DNA from: JBGQAS01 sp963699305
GTDB lineage: Bacteria; Chloroflexota; Anaerolineae; Anaerolineales; Anaerolineaceae
Assembly (NCBI GenBank): GCA_963699305.1
Contig: OY969431.1
Span: 1 to 64,000 of the forward strand
Length of the DNA stretch: 64,000 nt
Direction of reading: 5' to 3'
Shown: piece after piece, positions 18,775-28,100 of the stretch
How positions within the stretch are numbered: position 1 is the stretch's first letter
Layout: each line of letters starts with the position of its first letter
The notes under the pieces: generated by a model
Seen by the model: the letters and a program-made list of their open reading frames with translations, nothing else
Told to the model about the DNA's origin: nothing
Databases searched by the model: none
Made by a program: the position numbers and the translations under genes

Positions 18775-19191
18775 TCAGATGACGATTCTTTGAGATATTA
18801 AAATGAATAACGAAAGTACATAGCAGAGCGTTACGATGAGGAATGCTGCTAACATCCCATATTGGAGAACCGGGTTCATTGAGCCTTGTGGATAAATGAG
18901 CTGAAACACCAATCTTGTCAACCATAACCCACTTGTCGCTGCGAGGAATACAATGGTTGAGTATCGATTTGATTTGTCTCCGTAAATAAACAAAAGATTT
19001 ACGATCCCAAACAAAACCAGGGATAAAGAAAAGAACACATTAATTGCCCGGACAGCCACCACTAACTCTGTCGCAGCCTGATCAATATAGGAGTACCAAT
19101 TCCAGGCTTTCGGCACAAAAAAGTGCCATATTCCAAAACCAATCGAAGCGCTGCTTCCGATCGTTACTAAAATCTTAACTAGTAGTTTCAA
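18775..19191 (-). CDS. Four-helix membrane protein of unknown function
   Basis: 138 residues with four hydrophobic helices (about residues 5-27, 47-70, 80-100, 110-135). I do not recognise a family with certainty; the layout, with FGIWHFFVPKAWNWY near the first helix, recalls small uncharacterised membrane proteins of Gram-positive and Chloroflexota genomes. It is transcribed towards the end of the lipoprotein gene and ends 57 nt from it. Confidence 0.6.
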   Translation of the reverse strand: MKLLVKILVTIGSSASIGFGIWHFFVPKAWNWYSYIDQAATELVVAVRAINVFFSLSLVLFGIVNLLFIYGDKSNRYSTIVFLAATSGLWLTRLVFQLIYPQGSMNPVLQYGMLAAFLIVTLCYVLSLFILISQRIVI

Positions 19192-19578
19192 GGTTATTTC
19201 TCCAAGTATTTATCCAAGCTTGCTCAACCTATAATTGTATCTAATATAAAGAATCCTCATCCAGGTAGATTAAAAAGACCTTCCATTCTTGGAGGGCAGT
19301 GTAAAAATCCAGTAATTTTTATAATGTTGGTCTGATCATTTACCTGTGTATTCGACTCGGTCCGTGTGGCAGATGTGAGAGAGTCGACCTATCGGCTTGC
19401 GCTACCCGCAGGTGAGCAGGAACAGAAGAAACTAATGTGACGGTTACTGTTCGAGCACAGATTCACTCATTTTTGGCGGGGCTAATCCTTCCTGTCGGGT
19501 GCAAGCTGTGTCAGGTGGTGGGGCTTATGCGCCTATCATGCGAATTTATTTTGTTATCCTTTTTTTCCATCGAATATT
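19192..19578. other. Intergenic region without recognised feature
   Basis: About 390 nt between two minus-strand genes. There is a weak stem near 19,277-19,300 that could end the upstream gene. No gene, RNA or repeat is recognised. Confidence 0.4.
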
Positions 19579-20166
19579 CTAATCATTTAATCCCTTGCCA
19601 TTCAGAATTTGTTCCATGCATTTTTCAACCCTTGCCTCGCGGGTTTTGGATTGTTTGGGTGCAGAAAAATACAGAAGGTATGCTCTTTGCCGTCCCGGCG
19701 TCAGTGCATAAAAGGCATTGTCCAATTCTGGGTTTTCATCTAATTTAGTTTGAAATTCCTCAGCAATGGGAAATTCTGCAGCCTTTTTATAATTCACTTT
19801 CAAACCGGATTTTTCCACTTCAATGGCTTCAACAATATAAGCCTTCAAGATGGTTTTCAACTTATCGATTTCTCGAACATTGGTGAACCGAACCTGTCGC
19901 CCTGCTTGCACATTCTCTGTTTGTTGGATCAGAATACCATTGGCATCCTTTAACAAAGCACCTTTAACAAACAAAAGTGCGCAGTATTCTTTGAACCCAT
20001 GCATTAAAACGATGTTACTGTTTTGAAATGTATAACAAGGAACTCCCCACTTCAATTCTTCAGTCAGCTGACAGTCAAGAACGATCATTCTCAGTTTCTT
20101 AAATTCCTCCCCCCATTTTTTGGATTCATTGATAAAAACATCAACCTTAGGATTTATTGTATTCAT
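19579..20166 (-). CDS. YdeI/OmpD-associated family protein with DUF1801-like core
   Basis: 195 residues from 20166, chosen because GGAGG precedes it. The N-terminal part (ELKWGVPCYTFQNSNIVLMHGFKEYC, given here in pieces: LKWGVPCYTF and NIVLMHGFKEY) is DUF1801-like; the C-terminal part with ALTPGRQRAYLLYFSAPKQS and TREARVEKCMEQIL is the hallmark of YdeI-type proteins. The family is widespread and unassigned; a role in stress or cationic peptide resistance was proposed for Bacillus YdeI. Single gene. Confidence 0.88.
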   Translation of the reverse strand: MNTINPKVDVFINESKKWGEEFKKLRMIVLDCQLTEELKWGVPCYTFQNSNIVLMHGFKEYCALLFVKGALLKDANGILIQQTENVQAGRQVRFTNVREIDKLKTILKAYIVEAIEVEKSGLKVNYKKAAEFPIAEEFQTKLDENPELDNAFYALTPGRQRAYLLYFSAPKQSKTREARVEKCMEQILNGKGLND

Positions 20167-20287
20167 TGATTGATCCTCCATTAATAGGACAATAACTTCA
20201 AGCCACAGGCAAGTAATTTCTGATCAACGTCGTTTAACTTCTAAATATCCAGATTCATGACCCGTTACAATTATGCCATAATAATAA

Positions 20288-20315
20288 AAGCGCTTTCCAG
20301 AAATGGAAGGCGCTT
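20288..20315 (-). terminator. Terminator-like hairpin
   Basis: Stem AAGCGCTTTCC/GGAAGGCGCTT with a six-base loop, followed on the minus strand by TTTTATTAT. It lies about 140 nt after the cupin gene, the nearest upstream minus-strand gene. Confidence 0.6.
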
Positions 20316-20452
20316 CTGCTTCTCTAAAAGGAAATTACCCGTGCATTACTGGTCTAAATTTATACCCGGATATACGACTCGTTCCATGCAGGGTGGGTGA
20401 GAATAATCGTTTACTAGATTGACTCAGCGGCGACCGGGGTAGATCTAGTGCT

Positions 20453-20797
20453 TCAGCTTACCCTAACTAAATCGACCGAGATTTCCACCGCCGGCGTCGT
20501 TCCTCTATTCTCAAGCCAGTGTGTGGTGTTCTTATCCTCGGGCCAGCCCACTCCCGGCCCGTACTCTTTAGCCACTCCATTTCGATGGTCAGTGATCGTT
20601 CCTTGCAGTATATAGACCATGCCCGGCCTGTCTTTATGATCGTGAATTGGGCCGAAGACGCCTCCAGGTTCGATAGTCACCATACGCATTCGAAATTGAC
20701 GCCCTGCCATGCCCTTGATTTCAAGGCCAAGGTCAAGCGCTGCTAGCAACTTCACCGTGACACCTTTCGTCTCAGGTGCTGTCTGTTCATTTTTCAT
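20453..20797 (-). CDS. Cupin-domain protein
   Basis: 114 residues, a single cupin barrel. The metal-site motif is visible as GPIHDHKDRPGMVYILQGTI (His, His and Glu-equivalent positions in an atypical order) followed by GVGWPEDKNTTHWLENRG. A ribosome site GGAGACC precedes the ATG. Cupins of this sort are small-molecule enzymes or sensors; the substrate cannot be deduced. Stand-alone gene, upstream of the mevalonate cluster's last gene only by position. Confidence 0.82.
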   Translation of the reverse strand: MKNEQTAPETKGVTVKLLAALDLGLEIKGMAGRQFRMRMVTIEPGGVFGPIHDHKDRPGMVYILQGTITDHRNGVAKEYGPGVGWPEDKNTTHWLENRGTTPAVEISVDLVRVS

Positions 20798-20870
20798 CGT
20801 GGTCTCCTTTCTGTCCGCTTAACCATTAATTATTCTGACTATTGATACATCATAATTAGCCATTTAATCA

Positions 20871-20896
20871 AAAACCGCCTTCCAAGCGGAGGGCGG
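20871..20896 (-). terminator. Terminator of the DUF35 gene
   Basis: Hairpin CCGCCTTCC/GGAGGGCGG, followed on the minus strand by TTTTTGATT, 12 nt after the stop codon of the DUF35 gene. Confidence 0.75.
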
Positions 20897-20908
20897 AGAA
20901 TTAATCTG

Positions 20909-21310
20909 TTATTTCAATAAGGTTGGTCTGAATTTGTACCCATACACCAGCATCCCGCGCCGGTCGCCATCCGAACGGATCTTGCGGGTGACCATTTCCA
21001 CCGGCATGCCGATCTCGACCTTCTCTTCACCAAGGTCGGTGAGTTGGGCAGTCACTGTGGGACCTTCATCCAGCTTGACAAGTGCCATGGTGTAAGGTGA
21101 TTGCGCTTCGAACCCTGCCGGTGCATCGGTCATATGCGTGAAGGAGTACACCTTGCCTTTACCAATAAAAGTATAGGGCTGCTTGGCTTCTCCACCACAT
21201 TCCGGGCAAACATCCCGCGGTGGGAATAGCTTGGCGTTGCAGTGAGGGCATACCTCACCCACCAGCCCGTAGCGTTGTTTGCGTAATCTCCAATGACGTG
21301 GTATTTCCAT
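20909..21310 (-). CDS. DUF35 zinc-ribbon/OB-fold protein of the mevalonate cluster
   Basis: 133 residues. The N-terminal zinc ribbon has CPHCNAKLFPPRDVCPECGG (four Cys), and the OB-fold part has GKVYSFTHMTDAPAGFEAQSP. In archaea the DUF35 protein forms a complex with acetoacetyl-CoA thiolase and HMG-CoA synthase and is thought to hold the pantetheine arm of the intermediate so that it is passed without release. Here it lies just downstream of thiolase-like, HMGS and HMGR genes, which supports the same role. A 131-nt gap with repeated TGATAG words separates it from the thiolase-like gene, so it may have its own promoter. Confidence 0.9.
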   Translation of the reverse strand: MEIPRHWRLRKQRYGLVGEVCPHCNAKLFPPRDVCPECGGEAKQPYTFIGKGKVYSFTHMTDAPAGFEAQSPYTMALVKLDEGPTVTAQLTDLGEEKVEIGMPVEMVTRKIRSDGDRRGMLVYGYKFRPTLLK

Positions 21311-21367
21311 TTATACAATAACTCCGATATTTTCCGTAATGTGCTGTCAACTATAAGCTCCCTGTGC

Positions 21368-21445
21368 TATCAGGAACTATCAAATTTTGTCCTTTGTCAG
21401 ACAACTCACCATTTATCAGGCATAAAAGCTATCAAAACCTATCAA
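21368..21445 (-). promoter_or_regulatory. Paired TGATAG repeats upstream of the DUF35 gene
   Basis: Two direct pairs of CTATCA (minus strand TGATAG), each with start-to-start spacing of 10 bp: 21368/21378 and 21430/21440. Such helically phased repeats look like an operator. The word AAAAGCTATCAA (21425-21436) recurs before the HMGR gene at 25036. Confidence 0.35.
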
Positions 21446-22635
21446 TTTGGGGATCGTTTCGGGGTGGATGGTTTTACCCCTGATATTTCCAAGACGTGTG
21501 TGATGGCTGTGGCTGCCTGTCCACCCAATGATTGAACCAGCGCACGCTGGTGTTTTTGTAATTGATTTGTACCGGCATCACCGCGCAATTGGAGAACTGC
21601 TTCCACAATCTGATACGCGCCGGTAGCACCGAACGGATTGCCGCGTCCCTTGCAGCCACCCAGGGTTGAAATTGGCAGGCTGCCGGTGAGCGAACATTTG
21701 CCTTCCTGTGCCAGCTTCCAACCTGAACCACGGCTAGCGAATCCAGCGGCTTCCAGCGAAAGTGCGGCAACCACCGAATACGAATCGGTAAGCTCGAAGA
21801 AATCCGCATCCTTCGGGAGGATCCCTGCCATGCGGCAGGCGTCCTGGATCGATTTACGCGCTGCATCAAATGCCAACGGATCGGGTCGGTCGTGCAGAGA
21901 AAGGGCATCAGTGCAAACACTGGACCCTGTCACCTTGATGATGGGGTGGGGAAAACCATTTGGCAGGAAATCGGAGCGGGTAAGCAGCAAGGCAGCAGCG
22001 CCATCCGCAATTGGGGCGATATCGAACATGTTGAGCGGGTCGCAAACGGGCTCTGCAGAATTGTATGCTTCGCGGGTCAGCCCTTTACGAAAAAAGGCAT
22101 TGGGATTACCGGCAGCGTTGCTTTGGGCGAGCATGGCGAAATCTGCGAAGGCATTGCGCGGAGCATTGTATTCATGCAAATAACGCTGCATTAATAGAGC
22201 TGCCTGGGCGTTGATGGTGGTTCCAGACACGGCTTCGTAATCGAAATCGGTGGTCTCAGAAAAAACAGATTCCAACCCGGAACCCACCATATCGGTGACT
22301 TTTTCCACTCCCATCACGAGCGCACAATCCACATAACCCGATGTCAAAGCCAGGTATGCCAGGCGGAAAGCGCCGGCAGATGAAGCTTCCGCAGCCTCAA
22401 CGGTATACGCTTCAATACCATTAAGACCGATATCCTCCGCAAGCAGCACGCCGAGGTTTGCCTGGTGTGATATGGAGGATGCCAGGGCATTGCCGATATA
22501 CAGTGCGTTGGGGAGCAAATTGCCGGCGTCTTTGCGGGCTGCTTGGATGGCGCGAGCAGCCATGGTGCGCAGGGAAAGCTCCCAATGCTCGCCTACCGGG
22601 ATCTGACCGATGCCTGCGATGATTACATCTGTCAT
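21442..22635 (-). CDS. Thiolase-superfamily protein of the mevalonate cluster, catalytic residues replaced
   Basis: 397 residues from 22635, the start that fits the family (MTDVIIAGIGQIPVGEHWE) and lies 1 nt after the HMGS stop. It has the archaeal acetoacetyl-CoA thiolase layout, but the nucleophile position in the EAACASG motif reads EAAEASSAG, that is Glu for Cys, and the usual GHPxGATG motif reads GNPFGATG, that is Asn for His. It should supply acetoacetyl-CoA to HMG-CoA synthase; the changed residues suggest either a structural subunit or a different Claisen-type chemistry. Part of the HMGR-HMGS-thiolase-DUF35 run. Confidence 0.82.
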   Translation of the reverse strand: MTDVIIAGIGQIPVGEHWELSLRTMAARAIQAARKDAGNLLPNALYIGNALASSISHQANLGVLLAEDIGLNGIEAYTVEAAEASSAGAFRLAYLALTSGYVDCALVMGVEKVTDMVGSGLESVFSETTDFDYEAVSGTTINAQAALLMQRYLHEYNAPRNAFADFAMLAQSNAAGNPNAFFRKGLTREAYNSAEPVCDPLNMFDIAPIADGAAALLLTRSDFLPNGFPHPIIKVTGSSVCTDALSLHDRPDPLAFDAARKSIQDACRMAGILPKDADFFELTDSYSVVAALSLEAAGFASRGSGWKLAQEGKCSLTGSLPISTLGGCKGRGNPFGATGAYQIVEAVLQLRGDAGTNQLQKHQRALVQSLGGQAATAITHVLEISGVKPSTPKRSPN

Positions 22636-22636
22636 G

Positions 22637-23719
22637 TTATCCCTGTCCCATATCCAGCTTGCCGCGGTAACGTACATAGGTGCCGTAATCGATGAGGGTA
22701 CGGCGGGCGATGTACATTTGGGTGCTCGGAGCTTTTTCTTTTCGCTCCGAAATATTTTCAGTTACGGTGATATCAAAAGCATCCGAGCCCGCCCCGGAAC
22801 CGTAGGAGACCATCAGGATGCGGTCGCCGGGTTTCGCCACATCCAGTGTGGCAGAGAGTCCGATGAGGGAAGAGCCAGCATAGGTATTGCCGATGACGGA
22901 TGCAAGCAACCCGGGTTTGATCTGCTCGGGTGTGAATCCCACAAGGCTGGCTGCCCGTTGGGGGAACTTGGTGTTGGGTTGATGGAAGATGGCATGCTGA
23001 TAATCCGCCGGTTTGGTGCCGATGGCACGCATGAGCGATTTGGCGGCTTCCGTGACGTGCTTGAAGTACGCCGGTTCACCGGTGAAACGCTGACCGTGCT
23101 CCGGATATTTTTCATCAGCACGGCGCCAGAAATCGGGGGTATCGGTAACATATGAATAACAGGTATTGATGGTCGCCAGCGCATTCTCAGCAGGACCTAT
23201 GATATAGGCTGCGCCACCGGAGGCGGCAGTGTATTCCAACGCGTCACCGGGTTTTCCCTGGGCGGTATCCATGCCAATGGCCAGTGCATACTCCGCCATA
23301 CCGGAACCCACCAGAGCCATCGCCATCACTATGGCTTCGCTACCGGCTTTGCAGGCGAACTCGGTATCAGCAGCCTGGATATGGGGTGTGGCACCGATGG
23401 CTTCAGCCACCACCGTCGAGCTGGGTTTGACAGAATAGGGGTGTGATTCCGATCCCACCCACACGGCGCGCAGCTCGGTTGGAGATATCCCTGCTCTAGC
23501 AAGGGCATTGCGGGCAGCTTCGATGGACATGGTGATGACATCTTCGTCCAAACCAGCAACTGCTTTTTCCTTGATGGGTAAACCACCCTTGCCACCGGTC
23601 CAGATGCGCGCCACTTCGCTGGCGGGCAACCGGTAGCGGGGTACATAAGCCCCATACCCGGTGATGCCAACCGGGCGGTTGGGTTTGAGAGGTTTGATGG
23701 TCGATTGATTTTCCGTCAT
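22637..23719 (-). CDS. mvaS: Hydroxymethylglutaryl-CoA synthase
   Basis: 360 residues, archaeal type. It condenses acetyl-CoA with acetoacetyl-CoA to HMG-CoA. The catalytic Cys sits in TEFACKAGSEAIVMAM, the active-site His in HAIFHQPNTKFPQRAA, and GITGYGAYVPRYRLPASEVA is the family start. It lies 9 nt after the HMGR gene and 1 nt before the thiolase-like gene, so translation is probably coupled. Together with the next genes it forms the upper mevalonate pathway that feeds isoprenoid synthesis. Confidence 0.93.
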   Translation of the reverse strand: MTENQSTIKPLKPNRPVGITGYGAYVPRYRLPASEVARIWTGGKGGLPIKEKAVAGLDEDVITMSIEAARNALARAGISPTELRAVWVGSESHPYSVKPSSTVVAEAIGATPHIQAADTEFACKAGSEAIVMAMALVGSGMAEYALAIGMDTAQGKPGDALEYTAASGGAAYIIGPAENALATINTCYSYVTDTPDFWRRADEKYPEHGQRFTGEPAYFKHVTEAAKSLMRAIGTKPADYQHAIFHQPNTKFPQRAASLVGFTPEQIKPGLLASVIGNTYAGSSLIGLSATLDVAKPGDRILMVSYGSGAGSDAFDITVTENISERKEKAPSTQMYIARRTLIDYGTYVRYRGKLDMGQG

Positions 23720-23728
23720 AGGTTCCTG

Positions 23729-25006
23729 TTAGTGTTGTTTCCAGCTATTTAGAATTTCCACGGCGCGGTCAATGCGCACCGTATTTTCCTTGATCAGTTC
23801 ATCCGCCAGGCGATCGATGTCTTGGTTTTGCGCACCGGCGGCAACCGCTACCTGGCGGGCATGCAAGCTCATGTGCCCGCGCTGGATACCCTCGGTCGCC
23901 AGGGCACGCAGGGCAGCCAGGTTCTGCGCCAGCCCAACGGATACGATAATGTGGGCCAATTCGCTGGCAGATTTTACTCCCATCAGTTTCAATGCAGCTT
24001 GTGCTCCCGGGTGCACCCTTGTGGAACCACCGACGATCCCTACCGCCATGGGCATTTCGAGCGATCCATGCAGGTTACCTGCCTGATCTTTTTCCCAGTG
24101 TGAAAGGCTGGTGTATTTTCCAGAGCGGGCTGCGTAGGCATGTGCTCCGGCTTCCACGGCACGCCAATCGTTGCCGGTGGCGATGACAACCCCATCCACG
24201 CCATTCATGATGCCCTTATTGTGGGTGGCAGCGCGGTAGGGATCGACTGCGGCAAATGCCCAGGCGGCAATGATCCCGTCCCGAACCTGTTCACCAGAGA
24301 AACCATCAAACGTCAGTTGATCGAGCTGGATGATGCATTCCGAGCGTGCCAAACGGCGGTCGGCGAGGTTGGAAAGGATACGCAGCAGCACACGCCCGCC
24401 GGTGAGTTCTTCAACGCGCGGAGCAAGCTTTTCAACAGCAGTATTGACGGCATTAGCGCCCATTGCATCGCGCACATCGTACAGTAGGTGAAGGACGAGA
24501 AATGGACCGACAGGTGAATCTTCGTAAATTTGGACTTCGATATCTTTAGGTCCACCCCCCAATTTTTCCAGCACGGGGTCGAAGGTTGTCGCTTCTGCGA
24601 GCAATTCCCGCCTGGCTTTCAATAAATTTGCTTTGGCTTTCACAAGATCGATGCAGTCCAAAATTTGCATCTGCCCGATCATTATTGGTTCATCCGAAGA
24701 GGCAACGAATCCACCCATTGACTGCGCCAATTTTGCCATGTAGGATGCCCCGGCGATCACCGAGGGTTCCTCGATGACCATCGGCACGAGCACCTCGCGA
24801 CCGTTCACAATAAAGTGCTGTGCGATTCCAATTGGCAACGCATACGTGCCGACAGCATTTTCCACCATCTTGTCACCCTGCTCAACAGACAAGCCAGCTT
24901 CGCCGCACAATGCAGAAATCTCGGAATCGGTCAGAATATGGTGCTTTTTAAGCCATTCCTTGCGTTCCGGGATAGAAAGCTGATGAAATTTACGTTTTTC
25001 AGTCAC
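23729..25006 (-). CDS. mvaA: Hydroxymethylglutaryl-CoA reductase, class II
   Basis: 425 residues, matching class II (Pseudomonas mevalonii-like) reductases. Seen: MVENAVGTYALPIGIA with the catalytic Glu, IEEPSVIAGAS, THNKGIMNGVDGVVIATGND with the catalytic Lys and Asp-loop, and GHMSLHAR with the catalytic His near the C-terminus. It reduces HMG-CoA to mevalonate, or works in reverse in degraders; the operon with HMG-CoA synthase argues for biosynthesis. First gene of the cluster. A TGATAG word lies 35 nt upstream. Confidence 0.93.
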   Translation of the reverse strand: MTEKRKFHQLSIPERKEWLKKHHILTDSEISALCGEAGLSVEQGDKMVENAVGTYALPIGIAQHFIVNGREVLVPMVIEEPSVIAGASYMAKLAQSMGGFVASSDEPIMIGQMQILDCIDLVKAKANLLKARRELLAEATTFDPVLEKLGGGPKDIEVQIYEDSPVGPFLVLHLLYDVRDAMGANAVNTAVEKLAPRVEELTGGRVLLRILSNLADRRLARSECIIQLDQLTFDGFSGEQVRDGIIAAWAFAAVDPYRAATHNKGIMNGVDGVVIATGNDWRAVEAGAHAYAARSGKYTSLSHWEKDQAGNLHGSLEMPMAVGIVGGSTRVHPGAQAALKLMGVKSASELAHIIVSVGLAQNLAALRALATEGIQRGHMSLHARQVAVAAGAQNQDIDRLADELIKENTVRIDRAVEILNSWKQH

Positions 25007-25035
25007 GGGGATAATCTTAATTTGTGCAACCTTGC

Positions 25036-25047
25036 AAAAGCTATCAA
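25036..25047 (-). promoter_or_regulatory. TGATAG-type motif before the HMGR gene
   Basis: AAAAGCTATCAA (minus strand TTGATAGCTTTT), about 30 nt upstream of the HMGR start, identical in 12 bases to a site at 21425-21436 before the DUF35 gene. A shared regulator site is possible. Confidence 0.3.
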
Positions 25048-25060
25048 GATTTAAACAGAC

Positions 25061-25084
25061 AGACCTGCCAGAAATGGCAGGTCT
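25061..25084 (-). terminator. Hairpin ending the FGE-like lipoprotein gene
   Basis: Perfect 10-bp stem AGACCTGCCA/TGGCAGGTCT with a GAAA loop, 24 nt after the stop codon; only a weak T-rich tail follows on the minus strand. Confidence 0.6.
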
Positions 25085-25107
25085 GCTTCACGAAAATAAT
25101 ATTTTAT

Positions 25108-28100
25108 CTAGTGGCAGTAATTTCCCGAAGCACCAGTTGATGGGATTGGTACCCACTCACAATGATTTGCTGAGCAATCAGCGTCATTGCTGTATTGAGA
25201 GCAATTTTTATCGCAGACAGGGACGGCACTGGCGAAATCATCCAGTGAACATTCATACTGCGCATCGCCGCCTTCCTTTTTATAACTGAGAACCAACGTT
25301 CCCGGGTTGTTGGGATGCGGTCCGCCGCAGTACACCTGACCCACCTGGTTGGTGAGCTGGCATGGATAGGTGTTTTCTCCATCCGTGGCGGTAATACCTT
25401 GAGCTTGCAAAGGTACCGGGTTACCGGCGCAGGTCTGAACGGTAAATCCAATTGTGGATGAAGAAAGACATTCCACGCCCAGCAGGCGGCATGCGCAGCC
25501 ACCGGTGTCACCCTGGCAATTCTTAACCACCAGTGGAATGTCCTCGCAAACACCACCTGGGCAGATATTGGCAGTGACGGTAGTTCCTCCCATCGAGGGA
25601 ATGAGGGGACAGTGTATGTTACTGGGCGGTCCCTGGAACAGCAAGACACAAGGGTAATCGTTCCCATTAACATTAATGGATGGGACTACCGGATCATCCG
25701 GGTGATAGAAGATGCAGGCGATCGGGACACCTTTTTCGCAGAATGTTGTACCATCGGCGCCGGTTTTGTCGGGTGGAGTCTTGCAGTCTGCGGGGATGGT
25801 GACCAACTCGCTGAAACATTCGTTGTTTCCAAGACACAGGTCGACACCGAAGGTCTTGCCAAGCCAGGAATCATCCAGCAGATATTTCATATGCGCCGGG
25901 TCATTCGGTGCAACGGGAACCCAGGGTACGTTCACACCATCGACCTTCAGCATGGTAACCTGTTCTGTATCCGGCCAATAAACCATGTCCACTAATGGAC
26001 CCGGACCAGCGCAGCTGCCACTCGTCCAGAAGCCTGATTCTCCAGGTTTGTCTTCGCAGACAGGAACCTGGAAATCCTCCGTGTGGCAGGGATAGTTTTG
26101 TAGGCAGACTTCCAGCGTGGAATTCCATCCTTGCGTAAACATGCTGAGATCAACCCCCATATATCCCGGCGCAGAGCTAAAGATGTTGGCGGGACTGTTG
26201 TTTATTTTTGTGCTGGTCGGATCCGGTGACCCAGGGATATACCAAACATTCAGCATCGGTTCATTGGTTGTTGGGTGACACATGGGGGTAATTGAAACAT
26301 CGCCGGGCTCACACTTCGCTCCAATGAAATTCTTGGTAAAGCATGGCCTTCCTTGAATGCATACTTCCATGGCAATAGGTTGACCCTGTAAAGCAGCATC
26401 CAGTTTTATTTGAACTTGTCCTGGATCTGCAACAACAATGGGAGCAGGATTGCCATTGAAAGTTATGCTATCCAATGTGTCTGTAATAGGTAACCAAGAA
26501 ACCATTACAAATGGTTGCGGCACGCAACCTTGACCCCAGGTAAGTTTCTTGCCATCGCATTGAGGTACATTTATCGGTTTCACCAGAGGAGGATGATTGC
26601 CGATGGTCACTTGCACGAACGCCTGGGTGCCCTGGAGAAAAGGACTAATCGACGTTGTTACTGACCCTGGGTTGATGGCTATTGTTTGGTTTGGAAAACC
26701 ATTGATGGTGATACTCGTGAGGGCTTCATTAGCGGGAACCCAGGTTACATCCAGCTGTGGAAATCCTTGGTTACAATAAGCCGAAGGCCAGAAGTTAAAC
26801 TCTCCATTGCAGTTGGGGTTGGATCTGCATAAATATCATAGATGTATGGGAAATTGGCGTCATTGCCTTCGAAATGAAAATGATATTTACCGTTTTCGAG
26901 GACATCCGGCGCCAAACATTCATACTCAGTTGCAAAATTGTAATGACAATTCTGCATGGGTCCACCACCCACGGTTTCCGCTTTGGTCCAGTTGATCGCG
27001 GGCAAGGATGTGATGGTCACAGGGATCAACCCATTCACCGGGCAATCCATCACATATTTCGTGTCGGGGGGCGTATACGCACTGTCGCAGTTCTGAGGTT
27101 TTTGATAGACCATATTCTGAAGACACCAATCACCGCCATTATCGCTGTGAAAACAGAGATTGACAGAGTAGGTTGGATTATTGTTCTGAGGGTCCGGTCC
27201 TACGCACTCAAATTGATCGTTGTTGGCATCGTAAGTGCAGTTATATGGAATTCCGTCGACGACAAAGGAAGTTATCTGCGGGTTGATCATGCCAAGATTT
27301 TTAATGATGAAATGCTGGTTGCCGTTGGGATCCGGGCAAGGGGGTTCCTGGGATCCAAATCCGATGATAGGTTTGGGTTTATCCGGGTCATCATCATCCA
27401 CCGGGTCATGATCTGGAAATCCATGCTTATGGTGATCGGGAGGAGTGTAGCCCTCAGGGATGGTGATTTGCCCGGTGACGCAGCGGAATCCAACATTCAT
27501 ATATGGGGTGTACGGATCACCGGCATGGCGGTTGCTACCGCGCAGGTAATCCGCGACCGAGTTGTACCCGCCGCCGCGCACCACCTTGTAATAGCCGTTG
27601 AGCGGACCAATGGGACCACTGGTTTCGGAATGGGCATAATAATCCTTGGCGTACCAGTCAAAGACCCATTCCCAAGCGTTCCCGGCCATGTCTTCCAGTT
27701 TGAACGAGCTTTTGCCTTTGGTCAGAGAACCGACCTTTAAAGTGTCAGCAGGGGTGAGGCAATCTTTGAAATTAGCCAAATCGCATGAAGGGGCGGCATC
27801 ACCCCAGGGGAACAAGGTAAGCTTCTTTCCACGTGAGGCATATTCCCACTCAGCTTCGGTGGGTAGGCGTCCACCCGCCCATTCACAATACGCTTTTGCC
27901 ATGTTGTAATCCACGCCCACTGCAGGGTTTTCCGCATACGTAGGATCTGCAGCATTCTCGGTAGGTGTATCAGCGATCGGTAGGATGTTGGGGAAGCATG
28001 CGCCAGCGCCCACGCACGCATCGTACATGGCGTTGGTGACTTCTTTCTTATAGATGTTGTAGCAGCTCAAAGTGACATCGTGCTGCGGCTTTTCATCTTG

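Noticed and set aside
21368..21445. CTATCA repeats as a possible CRISPR-like or satellite array
   Set aside because: Words are six bases, only four copies, and spacing of 10 bp fits an operator rather than a repeat-spacer array; no cas gene.
26874..27740. Plus-strand 288-residue frame opposite the FGE-like gene
   Set aside because: Its protein has no domain and it mirrors the strongly coding minus strand; a shadow of the real gene.
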